Positions 48,423-57,421 of a stretch of 64,000 bases of DNA are shown piece by piece. How positions within the stretch are numbered: position 1 is the stretch's first letter; each line of letters opens with the position of its first letter. Both the position numbers and the translations under genes were made by a program. Source of the DNA: JAKPQE01 sp041397845 (GTDB lineage: Bacteria; Pseudomonadota; Alphaproteobacteria; Rhizobiales; JAKPQE01); NCBI GenBank assembly GCA_041397845.1, contig JAWKVW010000004.1:1-64000 (forward strand). The letters run 5' to 3'. The notes under the pieces were generated by a model, which ran no database searches, was not told where the DNA came from, and was given only the letters and a program-made list of their open reading frames with translations.

Positions 48423-49793
48423 ATGTCGCAAACTCAGACCGAAGTCCGTCACAGCATCGCCAATCTGGAAGCGATGTTGCAGGACGATCACCAGCAGCAT
48501 TTCCATCGCATCGACCGCGCAGCCTTCACCGATGAAGAGCTGTTCGAGCTCGAGATGAAGTACATCTTCGAGGGCAACTGGATTTTCCTGGCTCATGACA
48601 GCCAGATCCCCAATCCGAACGACTATCTGTCGCTGCACATCGGCCGCCAGCCGGTCGTCCTGACGCGTGATCGCGACGGCGTCATCCATGGCATGCTCAA
48701 CACCTGCACCCATCGCGGCGCGACGCTGTGCCGGCACAAGAAGGGCAACAAGTCGAGCTTCACCTGCCCGTTCCATGGCTGGACGTTCAACAACAAGGGC
48801 AAGCTTCTCAAGGTCAAGGACCAGCATCCGGATGCCGGCTATCCGGAGACCTTCAATCGCGAGGGCAGCCATGACCTCGTCAAGCTCGGCGCGCTGGCCA
48901 GCTATCGCGGCTTCATCTTCGGCAGCATTTCGGCCGATGTCGTGCCGCTGGAGGAATACCTCGGCGAGACGACGAAGATCATCGACATGATCGTCGATCA
49001 GGCGCCGGACGGCATCGAGGTGCTGCGCGGCTCGTCGACCTACACGTTCGACGGCAACTGGAAGATCCAGGCCGAGAACGGCGCCGACGGCTACCACGTC
49101 ACCGCCACCCACTGGAACTACGCGGCGACCATTCACCAGCGCAAGGCCGGCGGTCGCGACAGCATCAAGGCCATGGACGCGGGCGCCTGGGCGAAGAACG
49201 GCGGCGGCTCCTACGGCTTCGAGAACGGCCACGTGCTGCTGTGGACCAACTGGGACAACCCGGAAAACCGGCCGCTCTGGGCCAAGCGCGAAGAGTGGAT
49301 CAAGGAGTTCGGCGAGGAGCGCACCGACTGGATGCTGCGCCGCTCGCGCAATCTCTGCCTCTACCCGAACGTCTACCTGATGGACCAGTTCAGCACGCAG
49401 ATCCGCGTCGTGCGGCCGATCTCGGTCGATAAGAGCGAGGTGACGATCTACTGCATCGCGCCGCGCAACGAGCCGGCAGAGGCGCGGGCCCGGCGCCTGC
49501 GCCAGTACGAGGACTTCTTCAACGCCACCGGCATGGCCACTCCGGACGACCTCGAGGAATTCCGGGCGTGCCAGGAGGGCTTCTCGGCCCGCGCCGTCAA
49601 GTGGAACGAGATGAACCGCGGCGCGACCCACTGGGTCGAGGGTCCGGACGCGACCGCCGATCTCATCGGCCTCAAGCCCAAGCTGAGCTGCGTCAAGACC
49701 GAGGACGAGGGCCTCTACATCACCCAGCACCAGGCGTGGCTGGAGCGGATGAAGGCTGCGATCGAAGCCGAAAAGCAGAATGGAGGCCAGTGA
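48423..49793 (+). CDS. benA: Benzoate 1,2-dioxygenase, large (alpha) subunit
   Basis: Rieske non-heme iron oxygenase alpha subunit that cis-dihydroxylates benzoate. The 456-residue protein closely follows BenA from end to end (FTDEELFELEMKYIFEGNWI, VEGPDATADLIGLKP). The Rieske cluster ligands are Cys95, His97, Cys115 and His118. Mononuclear iron ligands are His225 and His230 in DGYHVTATH, with Asp321 in LYPNVYLMDQF a probable third. It starts at MSQTQTEVRHS after a GGGAGAGGA site. Anthranilate and toluate dioxygenases are relatives, but the downstream diol dehydrogenase favours benzoate or toluate. benB overlaps its stop. Confidence 0.93.
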   Translation: MSQTQTEVRHSIANLEAMLQDDHQQHFHRIDRAAFTDEELFELEMKYIFEGNWIFLAHDSQIPNPNDYLSLHIGRQPVVLTRDRDGVIHGMLNTCTHRGATLCRHKKGNKSSFTCPFHGWTFNNKGKLLKVKDQHPDAGYPETFNREGSHDLVKLGALASYRGFIFGSISADVVPLEEYLGETTKIIDMIVDQAPDGIEVLRGSSTYTFDGNWKIQAENGADGYHVTATHWNYAATIHQRKAGGRDSIKAMDAGAWAKNGGGSYGFENGHVLLWTNWDNPENRPLWAKREEWIKEFGEERTDWMLRRSRNLCLYPNVYLMDQFSTQIRVVRPISVDKSEVTIYCIAPRNEPAEARARRLRQYEDFFNATGMATPDDLEEFRACQEGFSARAVKWNEMNRGATHWVEGPDATADLIGLKPKLSCVKTEDEGLYITQHQAWLERMKAAIEAEKQNGGQ

Positions 49794-50278
49794 TGCTGTC
49801 GTATGAAGCCATTCAGGACTTTCTCTTCAAGGAGGCGCGCGCCCAGGGCGAGAAGCGCTGGGCCGACTGGCTGGCCTTCTATGCCGAGGACGCCGTCTAC
49901 CACATGCCGTCGTGGGACGACGACGGCGAGCCGACCAGCGATCCGCAGACCGAAGTCTCGCTGATCTACTACCCGGATCGCCAGGGCCTGGAAGACCGCG
50001 TCTTCCGCATCGAGACCGACCGTTCGAGCGCCACCATTCCGGACACGCGCTACAACCGGTCGATCACGAACCTTGAAATCCTTTCCCAGGACGATGCGTC
50101 GGTCGAGATCTGCTTCAACTGGACGACGCACAGCTATCGTTATCACACGACGGACACCTATTTCGGAACGTCGCGTTACACGATCGACACCAGCGGAGAC
50201 AAGCCGCTCATCAAGAAGAAGTATGTTCTTCTGAAGAACGACTACATCCGCGCCGTCCTCGACGTCTATCAGGTGTAA
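49793..50278 (+). CDS. benB: Benzoate 1,2-dioxygenase, small (beta) subunit
   Basis: The 161-residue structural beta subunit that forms the alpha3-beta3 hexamer with BenA. Typical segments are AIQDFLFKEARAQGEKRWAD, DDDGEPTSDPQTEVSLIYY and YFGTSRYTI. It contains no cofactor. The start overlaps the benA stop (TGATG), implying coupled, stoichiometric translation. Confidence 0.93.
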   Translation: MLSYEAIQDFLFKEARAQGEKRWADWLAFYAEDAVYHMPSWDDDGEPTSDPQTEVSLIYYPDRQGLEDRVFRIETDRSSATIPDTRYNRSITNLEILSQDDASVEICFNWTTHSYRYHTTDTYFGTSRYTIDTSGDKPLIKKKYVLLKNDYIRAVLDVYQV

Positions 50279-50291
50279 TGGACGGTACGAT

Positions 50292-51308
50292 ATGGCTCAC
50301 AATATTGCATTGCAGTTCGAAGACGGGGTGACGCGGATCATCACCTGTGAACCGCACGAACCCGTCGCCGACGCTGCATACCGGGCAAAGATCAACATCC
50401 CTCTCGATTGCCGAGACGGCGCCTGCGGCACCTGCAAGTGCTATTGCGCAAGCGGCTCCTACGACGCCGGCGACTATATCGAGGATGCGCTGACCGAGGC
50501 CGAAGCGGCGGAGGGCTTTGTGCTCTCCTGCCAGATGCGGCCGAAGTCGGACTGCGTCGTGCAGGTGCCGGCTTCCTCGCATGCCTGCAAGACCCAGGTC
50601 GCTTCCTATGAGGGCGAGCTGATCCGGATCTCAAGGGATTCACCGACGACGGTCGTCTTCGACCTGAAGATCAACGAGCCCCTGAAGTTCCTGCCCGGGC
50701 AATATGTGAACATCGAAGTGCCGGGGACCGGCAAGTCGCGTTCCTACTCGTTCAGCTCGGCGCCGGAGCATGAGGAACTGTCGTTCCTCATTCGCGACGT
50801 GCCCGGCGGCCTGATGAGCCAGCACATGCGCGAGACGGCCGCGGTCGGCGAGAAGCTGCGCTTCACCGGTCCCTATGGCGCCTTCTACCTGCGCCCGACG
50901 ATCCGGCCGATCGTCATGCTGGCCGGCGGTACGGGGCTTGCCCCGTTCCTGTCGATGCTGCGCTGGCTGCTCGACAACCGGACCGACCAGCCGATCCTGC
51001 TCGCCTATGGCGTCAACACGACGGCCGATCTCGTCGAGCTCGACACCCTTGCGGCGCTGAAGCGGCGGATCACCGAGCTCGACTACTTCACCGTGGTCGT
51101 CGACCCGGAAAGCGGGCACGAGCGGACGGGCTACGTCACGGACCACCTGACCGCCGGGCAGCTCAATGACGGCGAAGTCGACATCTATGTCTGCGGCCCG
51201 CCGCCGATGGTCGAGGGGGTGCGCTCGTTCATCGCCCGGGCCGGGGTGACGCCGCGCAATCTCTTTTTCGAGAAGTTCAACTCGACCGCCGAGACGGGAG
51301 ACGCCTGA
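50292..51308 (+). CDS. benC: Benzoate 1,2-dioxygenase electron-transfer component (reductase)
   Basis: A 338-residue NADH-dependent reductase that feeds electrons to the Rieske centre of BenA. An N-terminal plant-type [2Fe-2S] ferredoxin domain has Cys40, Cys45, Cys48 and Cys80 (CRDGACGTCKC). The FAD domain has the flavin motif RSYSFSSAPE. The NAD domain has GGTGLAPFLSM and the C-terminal CGPPPMVEGVRSF. The three-domain order is that of BenC/XylZ. It lies 13 bp after benB, and benD overlaps its stop by one base. Confidence 0.93.
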   Translation: MAHNIALQFEDGVTRIITCEPHEPVADAAYRAKINIPLDCRDGACGTCKCYCASGSYDAGDYIEDALTEAEAAEGFVLSCQMRPKSDCVVQVPASSHACKTQVASYEGELIRISRDSPTTVVFDLKINEPLKFLPGQYVNIEVPGTGKSRSYSFSSAPEHEELSFLIRDVPGGLMSQHMRETAAVGEKLRFTGPYGAFYLRPTIRPIVMLAGGTGLAPFLSMLRWLLDNRTDQPILLAYGVNTTADLVELDTLAALKRRITELDYFTVVVDPESGHERTGYVTDHLTAGQLNDGEVDIYVCGPPPMVEGVRSFIARAGVTPRNLFFEKFNSTAETGDA

Positions 51309-52090
51309 TGGCCGCGAACCGCTTCACAGACAAGGTCGCGATCGTCACCGGCGCTGCCCAGGGCATCGGCCGCGGCGTCGCCATCGCCATCGCGGCGGAG
51401 GGCGGCAGCGTGCTTGCCGTCGACCGGGCGCCGATCCTTGCCGACGTCGTTGCCGAGATCAAGGCGAGCGGCGGCAAGGCCGAGGCGCTCTCGGCGGACC
51501 TTGAGACCTATGCCGGGGCCGAGGCCGCAGTCGCGACGGCGCTCGAGCATTTCGGCCGCGTCGACATCCTCGTCAACAATGTCGGCGGCACGATCTGGAC
51601 CAAGCCCTTCGAGCACTACGGCATCGACGAGATCGAGCGGGAAGTCCGCCGGTCGCTGTTTCCGACGCTGTGGTGCTGCCGGGCGGTGCTGCCGGAGATG
51701 ATCCGCCAGCAGAAGGGAACGATCGTCAACGTCTCCTCGATCGCGACGCGCAGCATCTACCGGGTGCCCTATGCGGCCTCGAAGGGCGGCGTCAACGCGA
51801 TCACGGCCTCGCTGGCCATGGAGCAGACGAAAAACGGCATCCGCATCAACGCGACCGCGCCGGGAGGAACCGAGGCGCCGCCGCGCAAGGTGCCGCGCCA
51901 TCCGGGCCAGCCGACGGACCAGGAGAACACCTGGTACCAGGGCATCATCGACCAGACGGTCGATAGCAGCCTGATGCACCGCTACGGCACGATCGCCGAA
52001 CAGGTCGCGCCGATCCTTTTCCTTGCCTCGGACGAGTCTTCCTACATCACCGGCTCGGTCATTCCGGTCGGTGGCGGCGACCTCGGCTAG
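51308..52090 (+). CDS. benD: Benzoate cis-diol dehydrogenase BenD
   Basis: A 260-residue SDR (1,6-dihydroxycyclohexa-2,4-diene-1-carboxylate dehydrogenase) that oxidises and decarboxylates the BenABC product to catechol. It has the NAD site TGAAQGIGRGVAIAI, VNNVGG, the catalytic Ser in NVSSIATRS and YAASKGG. Its presence argues against an anthranilate dioxygenase, since that product loses ammonia and CO2 without a dehydrogenase. It completes the benABCD unit. Confidence 0.92.
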   Translation: MAANRFTDKVAIVTGAAQGIGRGVAIAIAAEGGSVLAVDRAPILADVVAEIKASGGKAEALSADLETYAGAEAAVATALEHFGRVDILVNNVGGTIWTKPFEHYGIDEIEREVRRSLFPTLWCCRAVLPEMIRQQKGTIVNVSSIATRSIYRVPYAASKGGVNAITASLAMEQTKNGIRINATAPGGTEAPPRKVPRHPGQPTDQENTWYQGIIDQTVDSSLMHRYGTIAEQVAPILFLASDESSYITGSVIPVGGGDLG

Positions 52091-52153
52091 GCACCTGAAA
52101 GACTTCACCAAACCGAACGGCGCAGCGACGCCGGAACCAGAGGGAGTGAAACC

Positions 52154-53320
52154 GTGAAGACCAAGCTTCTCATCGCAAGCGCGCTTGCCGCCACCGCCCT
52201 GACGCTCGGGGCGATGCCGGGCAATGCCGCCGACCCGCTCAAGGTCGGCTTCATGCTGCCGGCGACCGGCACCTATGCCAAGCTCGGCAAGACCATCGAG
52301 AACGGCTTCCGCCTGTTCGTCGACGAGCAGGGCGGCAGCCTCGGCGGCCGCGCCATCGAATATGTCGCGGTCGATTCCGAGGCCGACCCCTCCAAGGCGG
52401 TCGACAACGTCAACAAGCTCATCAAGCAGGAAAAGGTCGACGTGATCGTCGGCTCCGTGCATTCGGGCGTCGCCATGGCGATGGCCAAGGAAGCCAAGGC
52501 TTCCGGCACGCTGATGATCGTGCCGAACGCCGGCGCCAATGCCGTCACCGGCCCGCTGTGCGCGCCGAACATCTTCCGCACCAGCTTCTCGAACTGGCAG
52601 CCGGGCTATGCGGCCGGCCAGGCGATGGCCGAGCGCGGCGTGAAGACGGCCGTCACCATCACCTGGAAGTACGGCGCCGGCGAAGAGATGGTCGGCGGCT
52701 TCAAGGAGGCCTTCACCGCAGCCGGCGGCACCGTCGTCAAGGAGCTGTTCGTGCCGTTCCCGAACGTCGAGTTCCAGGCGCTGCTGACCGAGATCGCGGC
52801 GGCCAAGCCCGACGCGGTGTTCGCGTTCTTTGCCGGCGGCGGCGCGGTGAAGTTCGTCAAGGACTATGCGGCGGCCGGCCTCAAGGCGTCGATCCCGCTC
52901 TATGGCACCGGCTTCCTCACCGACGGCACGCTCGAGGCGCAGGGCGCCGACGCGGAAGGCGTCGTCACTGCCCTGCAGTATGCCGACGGCCTTGGCACGC
53001 CGAAGGATCAGGCGTTCCGTGCCGCCTACGAGAAGGCCTATGGCGCCTCGCCGGACGTCTATGCGGTGCAGGCCTATGACGCGGCCCAGTTGCTCGGCAT
53101 CGGCCTTGCCGCGACCGGCGGCAGCGTCGACGACAAGGCTGCCTTCGCGGCGGCCGTCGAGGCGGCGACGATCGACAGCCCGCGCGGCCCGTTCACGATC
53201 TCCAAGGCCCACAACCCGATCCAGGACATTTACCTGCGCGAGGTCAAGGGCAAGGAGAACGCGGTGATCGGCGTCGCCTCCAAGGCGCTGGAAGACCCGG
53301 CACGCGGCTGCCGCATGTAA
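52154..53320 (+). CDS. Branched-chain-type ABC transporter substrate-binding protein
   Basis: A 388-residue periplasmic type-1 binding protein (Peripla_BP_6) with a signal peptide ending at PGNAADP. The fold is seen in LKVGFMLPATGTYAKLGKTI, VDVIVGSVHSGVAMAM and VYAVQAYDAAQLLGIGLA. The GTG start has AGGGAG eight bases upstream. Lying 63 bp after benD and followed by the matching permeases and ATPases, it most likely binds benzoate or a related aromatic acid rather than an amino acid; that is inference from context. Confidence 0.88.
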   Translation: MKTKLLIASALAATALTLGAMPGNAADPLKVGFMLPATGTYAKLGKTIENGFRLFVDEQGGSLGGRAIEYVAVDSEADPSKAVDNVNKLIKQEKVDVIVGSVHSGVAMAMAKEAKASGTLMIVPNAGANAVTGPLCAPNIFRTSFSNWQPGYAAGQAMAERGVKTAVTITWKYGAGEEMVGGFKEAFTAAGGTVVKELFVPFPNVEFQALLTEIAAAKPDAVFAFFAGGGAVKFVKDYAAAGLKASIPLYGTGFLTDGTLEAQGADAEGVVTALQYADGLGTPKDQAFRAAYEKAYGASPDVYAVQAYDAAQLLGIGLAATGGSVDDKAAFAAAVEAATIDSPRGPFTISKAHNPIQDIYLREVKGKENAVIGVASKALEDPARGCRM

Positions 53321-53394
53321 CGGCGCGACCTGCGTCTCACCCGGACCGGTCCACGCCCCCCGGCGGGCGTGGACCCCAGCGGAGCGAGCGGACG

Positions 53395-54276
53395 ATGGAT
53401 TTCCCGATCTTCCTCATCCAATGCCTGAACGCCGTCCAGTACGGGCTCCTGCTGTTCCTCGTGGCAGCCGGGCTCACCCTCATCTTCGGCATCATGGGGG
53501 TGATCAATCTGGCGCATGGCAGTTTCTACATGATCGGCGCGTACATGGCCTATGCGCTCGGTCCGGTCGTCGCCTCGACCATCGGCGGCGGTTTCCTGAT
53601 GACGCTGGTCGTCGGCACCGTGCTGGCGGTCATCATCGGCTACATCCTCGAATGGGTGTTCTACAGCTATCTTTACGACCGCGATCACCTGCAGCAGGTG
53701 CTGATGACCTATGGTCTCATCCTCGTCTTCGAGGAGCTGCGCAGCCTCATCGTCGGCGACGACGTGCACGGCGTGAAGGTGCCCGATTTCCTTTCCGGCT
53801 CGATCCCGCTCGGCGAGCTGATGACCTATCCGCACTACCGGCTGTTCGTCTCGGCGGTCTGTCTCGTGCTCGTCGGGGCGATGTTCTACGTGTTCACGCG
53901 GACCCGCCTCGGCATGATGATCCGGGCCGGCTCGAGCAACCGCGAAATGGTGCAGTCGCTCGGCATCGACATCACCTTCCTCTATCGCATCGTCTTTGCC
54001 GCCGGCTTCGCGCTTGCCGCGCTGGCGGGCATGGTCGCCGCGCCGATCTCCTCGGTCTATCCGGGGATGGGCAATTCGGTGCTCATCATCTGTTTCGTCG
54101 TCGTCGTCATCGGCGGCATCGGCTCGATCAAGGGCGCGCTCGTGGCGGCGCTGCTCATGGGGTTCATCGACACGTTCGGCAAGGTGCTGCTGCCCGAGGC
54201 GGCCGGCGTCCTCGTCTATCTGGCGATGGCGGTGATCCTCCTGTGGAAGCCGAACGGGCTCTTCAAGGCAGGATGA
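53395..54276 (+). CDS. Branched-chain-type ABC transporter permease (LivH-like)
   Basis: A 293-residue inner-membrane permease with about eight helices. LivH hallmarks are GLTLIFGIMGVINLAHGSFY, GLILVFEELRSLIVGDDVHG and VIGGIGSIKGALVAALLMGF. It forms the translocation pore with the next gene product. The stop overlaps that gene's ATG (ATGA). The 74-bp spacing from the binding-protein gene shows no terminator. Confidence 0.92.
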   Translation: MDFPIFLIQCLNAVQYGLLLFLVAAGLTLIFGIMGVINLAHGSFYMIGAYMAYALGPVVASTIGGGFLMTLVVGTVLAVIIGYILEWVFYSYLYDRDHLQQVLMTYGLILVFEELRSLIVGDDVHGVKVPDFLSGSIPLGELMTYPHYRLFVSAVCLVLVGAMFYVFTRTRLGMMIRAGSSNREMVQSLGIDITFLYRIVFAAGFALAALAGMVAAPISSVYPGMGNSVLIICFVVVVIGGIGSIKGALVAALLMGFIDTFGKVLLPEAAGVLVYLAMAVILLWKPNGLFKAG

Positions 54277-55286
54277 CGACAATGTCGCGAACCGCAATTC
54301 TCTTTCACGTGCTGTTCTTTACCGCACTCCTGCTCTATCCGCTGCTCGGCGGCGGCGACTATGCGCTCGACCTCCTGACCAAGATCGTCATCTACGCGAT
54401 CCTTGCCCTCAGCCTGGAGCTCCTCGTCGGCACGACCGGCCTCGTCTGCTTCGGCCAGGCGGCGTTCTTCGGCATCGGCGCCTATGCGGCGGTGATCCTC
54501 TCCGGCGAGGAAGGGGCGGCCTCGCTCCTCTGGCTGATGCCGGCGAGCATCCTCATCGCGGCGGCCTATGCCCTGTTCGTCGGAGCGCTGTCGCTGCGCA
54601 CCTCGGGCGTCTACTTCATCATGGTCACCCTCGCCTTCGCGCAGATGGCCTATTTCGTCGTGCACGACACGCCGCTCGGCGGCGGCACCGACGGCATCTA
54701 TCTCTACTTCCGCCCGACCTTCGGCCCGCTCGATTTCGACAAGCCGCTGACGCTTTACCTGTTCAGCCTCGGCGCGCTCATCGCGGTGTTCCTGTTCCTC
54801 GCCATGCTGCTCAATTCCCGCTTCGGGCGGGCGCTTTCCGGCATCCGGATCAACGAACAGCGGATGCGCGGCACCGGCTTCACGACGTTTCCCTACAAGC
54901 TCGCGGCCTTCACCATTTCCGGCGGCATCGCCGGGCTGGCGGGCTTCCTGTTCGCGGTCAAGGACGGCTTCGTCAATCCGGAGCTGCTCGGCTGGCATCT
55001 CTCCGGCGCGGCGCTGGTCATGATCATCCTCGGCGGCCTCGGCCAGCTCAGCGGCGCGATGACCGGCGCCTTCGCCTTCATGCTGCTGCAGGAGTTCTAC
55101 AAGTCCGACGCGGTGTTCGGCTCGTTCGCCAAGCACTGGCATCTCGGCCTCGGCCTGACGATCATCCTCGCCGTGGCGCTGCTGCCGCGCGGCCTCGTGC
55201 AGCTTCCCTCGCTGATCGGTCGCCGCCTCACCGGCGCCTCGCTCCTTTCCGGCGGCAGCCTCGGCAGCTCGGAGGGCGCGAAATGA
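54273..55286 (+). CDS. Branched-chain-type ABC transporter permease (LivM-like)
   Basis: A 337-residue second permease. Family segments are ILALSLELLVGTTGLVCFGQ, RTSGVYFIMVTLAFAQMAYF, the EAA-like cytoplasmic loop GRALSGIRINEQRMRGTGF and MIILGGLGQLSGAMTGAF. About nine hydrophobic segments can be counted. It overlaps neighbours at both ends by 4 bp, so the transporter genes are tightly coupled. Confidence 0.92.
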   Translation: MTTMSRTAILFHVLFFTALLLYPLLGGGDYALDLLTKIVIYAILALSLELLVGTTGLVCFGQAAFFGIGAYAAVILSGEEGAASLLWLMPASILIAAAYALFVGALSLRTSGVYFIMVTLAFAQMAYFVVHDTPLGGGTDGIYLYFRPTFGPLDFDKPLTLYLFSLGALIAVFLFLAMLLNSRFGRALSGIRINEQRMRGTGFTTFPYKLAAFTISGGIAGLAGFLFAVKDGFVNPELLGWHLSGAALVMIILGGLGQLSGAMTGAFAFMLLQEFYKSDAVFGSFAKHWHLGLGLTIILAVALLPRGLVQLPSLIGRRLTGASLLSGGSLGSSEGAK

Positions 55287-56038
55287 GCGACAACGCCATC
55301 CTTCTGAAGGGCAACGAGGTCAGCCGGCGCTGGGGCGGTCTCGTCGCGGTCGACAAGGTGTCGATCGAGCTGAAGCGCGGCACCATCCACGCCGTCATCG
55401 GCACGAACGGCGCCGGCAAGTCGACGCTCGTCAACCTCCTGTCCGGCGAGATCCCGCTTTCCGGCGGCGCGGTGGAACTGCTCGGCGCGGACGTGACGGC
55501 CTGGTCGCAGCCGCGGCGGGCGCGGGCCGGCCTCGGGCGCAGCTACCAGCGCAACACGATCTTTCCAAGCCTCAGCGTCGCCGAGAACTGCCGCCTCGCC
55601 GCGCAGGCCCACACACAGAAGGCGTGGGCGATCTGGCAGCCGGCCGACCGCTGCAAGGCGAGCACCACGGCAGCGCGGGACGCGATGCAGCGCGCCGGCC
55701 TCGAGGCCCTCGCCGAACGCCGGGCCGGCGAGATCTCGCACGGCCAGAAGCGGCAGCTCGAGATCGCCATGTGCCTTGCGACGGCGCCGCAGGTGCTGCT
55801 GCTCGACGAGCCGCTGGCCGGCATGGGCGCGGAGGAAACCGAGCGCATCCTGGCGCTGCTCGACAGCCTGCGCGCCGACCACGCGATCATGCTGGTCGAG
55901 CACGACATGGACGCGGTGTTCCGGGTCGCGAACGTCATCACGGTGATGGTCAACGGCCGGGTCATCGCTTCCGGCGATCCGGATTTCATCAGGAACAGCG
56001 GCGAGGTGCGGGAGGCCTATCTCGGTGAAGGGCACTGA
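55283..56038 (+). CDS. Branched-chain-type ABC transporter ATPase (LivG-like)
   Basis: A 251-residue ATPase with Walker A GTNGAGKSTLVNLLSG, Q-loop region LGRSYQRNTIFPSLSV, signature ISHGQKRQLEIAM and Walker B QVLLLDEPLAGM. The H-loop histidine is in MLVEHDMDAVF. The signature begins ISHGQ rather than LSGGQ, a common LivG variant. It pairs with the LivF-like ATPase that follows and overlaps it by 14 bp. Confidence 0.92.
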   Translation: MSDNAILLKGNEVSRRWGGLVAVDKVSIELKRGTIHAVIGTNGAGKSTLVNLLSGEIPLSGGAVELLGADVTAWSQPRRARAGLGRSYQRNTIFPSLSVAENCRLAAQAHTQKAWAIWQPADRCKASTTAARDAMQRAGLEALAERRAGEISHGQKRQLEIAMCLATAPQVLLLDEPLAGMGAEETERILALLDSLRADHAIMLVEHDMDAVFRVANVITVMVNGRVIASGDPDFIRNSGEVREAYLGEGH

Positions 56039-56759
56039 CACGACCAATCGCGGCGATCTCATTCTCAAAGCCGACGGCGTGCACGCCTGGTACGGCTCGA
56101 GCCATGTGCTGCATGGCGTCGGGCTGTCCATCGGCGCGGGCGAGACCGTCGGCCTGCTCGGCCGCAACGGCATGGGCAAGAGCACGCTGATCCGCACGCT
56201 GCTCGGCCATGTGACGCAGCGCGACGGCGAGATCGCCTTCTTCGGCCATGACTGCCGCAAGGCGAGGCCGCACGAGGTGGCGCGCATGGGCGTTGCCTAC
56301 GTGCCGGAGGGGCGCGGCGTCTTTCCCAACCTGACGGTGAAGGAAAACCTGATCATGGCATCGCGGCCGGGGCGCGACGGGCGCAACGACTGGTCCTATG
56401 AGCGGGTTCTCGACACGTTTCCCCGACTTTCCGAACGGCTCGGCAATCTCGGCAACCAGCTCTCGGGCGGCGAGCAGCAGATGCTGTCGATCGGGCGGGC
56501 GCTGATGACCCATCCGGCGCTCGTCATCCTCGACGAGGCGACGGAGGGGCTTGCGCCGCTGATCGTCACCGAAATCTGGAACGTCATCGCCGACATCCGG
56601 GAGAGCGGCATCGCGACGCTGATCGTCGACCGCGACTATCGCCGCGTGCTGGCGCACAGCGACAACGCGCTCGTGCTGCAGAAGGGCACGGTCGCGCTTG
56701 CCGGCAACGCCGACACCATCGCCCGCGACCCGGCGCTCGCCGGACTGCTCGGCGTCTGA
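56025..56759 (+). CDS. Branched-chain-type ABC transporter ATPase (LivF-like)
   Basis: A 244-residue ATPase. Walker A is GRNGMGKSTLIRTLLG, the LivF-specific segment is GVAYVPEGRGVFPNLTVKEN, the signature is LSGGEQQMLSIGRAL and Walker B is LVILDEATEGLAP. The switch histidine position reads LIVDRDYRRVL, so the usual H-loop His is replaced by Arg, which is unusual for an active ABC ATPase. GTG start inside the livG-like gene. It is the last transporter gene. Confidence 0.9.
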   Translation: MKGTDTTNRGDLILKADGVHAWYGSSHVLHGVGLSIGAGETVGLLGRNGMGKSTLIRTLLGHVTQRDGEIAFFGHDCRKARPHEVARMGVAYVPEGRGVFPNLTVKENLIMASRPGRDGRNDWSYERVLDTFPRLSERLGNLGNQLSGGEQQMLSIGRALMTHPALVILDEATEGLAPLIVTEIWNVIADIRESGIATLIVDRDYRRVLAHSDNALVLQKGTVALAGNADTIARDPALAGLLGV

Positions 56760-56797
56760 ACAACAAAAGCGGTCACGCGGACTGGAGGAACTGACCG

Positions 56798-57382
56798 ATG
56801 CCACGCGCCATCACCATCATTCGCGACGAGCACCGGGCGCTCGCTGCCGTGCTGCGCGGCCTGCAATACGTCGTCGCCGACGCACGCGAGAGCGGCACGG
56901 CGCCGGATTTCGGGCTGCTGCACGCGATGCACAACTACATCGAGGCGTTTCCGGACCGCCTGCACCACCCGAAGGAAGACGACTACGTCTACCGCCTGCT
57001 GCGGCTGCGCACCAATGAGGGAACCGACGTTCTCAACCTGCTGAAGGAAGAACACGAGGCGGAGGCCGGCTGGCTGAAGAGCCTTCGGGCGGCAATCGAG
57101 GCCTGCGAGCGCGATCCGGCAGGCGCCTTCGAGCCGCTCGCCGCCGAGGTCGAGGTCTATGTCGCCAACCACTTCGAGCACATGAACAAGGAGGAGGACA
57201 TCATCCTGCCGCTCGCCGAACGCGTGCTGACCGCCGAGGACTGGGCCGAGATCGACGCGGCCTTTGCCGACAATGGCGACCCGCTCGTCGGCGTCGGCAC
57301 CCAGAAGCAGTTCCGCGAACTGTTCCGGCGGATCGTCAACCTCATGCCTGCACCGCACGGACTCGGCCCGGCCCGCAAATAG
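56798..57382 (+). CDS. Hemerythrin domain protein
   Basis: A 194-residue cytosolic four-helix-bundle protein with a putative diiron site. Likely ligands are His12 in DEHRAL, the histidines in LLHAMHNYIEAF and RLHHPKEDD, the EEHEAE pair and HFEHMNKEED. Bacterial hemerythrins bind O2 or sense or repair oxidative or nitrosative damage. The 38-bp gap after the transporter and unchanged strand suggest co-transcription with the oxygen-consuming dioxygenase, where it might supply or sense O2 (inference). Confidence 0.85.
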   Translation: MPRAITIIRDEHRALAAVLRGLQYVVADARESGTAPDFGLLHAMHNYIEAFPDRLHHPKEDDYVYRLLRLRTNEGTDVLNLLKEEHEAEAGWLKSLRAAIEACERDPAGAFEPLAAEVEVYVANHFEHMNKEEDIILPLAERVLTAEDWAEIDAAFADNGDPLVGVGTQKQFRELFRRIVNLMPAPHGLGPARK

Positions 57383-57421
57383 CGCCGCGCCGCGATCTTC
57401 CCGAAACACTGGAGACCCGAC

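Noticed and set aside
48423..51308. Anthranilate 1,2-dioxygenase (antABC) as the identity of the oxygenase
   Set aside because: A cis-diol dehydrogenase gene is coupled to the operon and BenA similarity runs full length; the anthranilate product needs no dehydrogenase.
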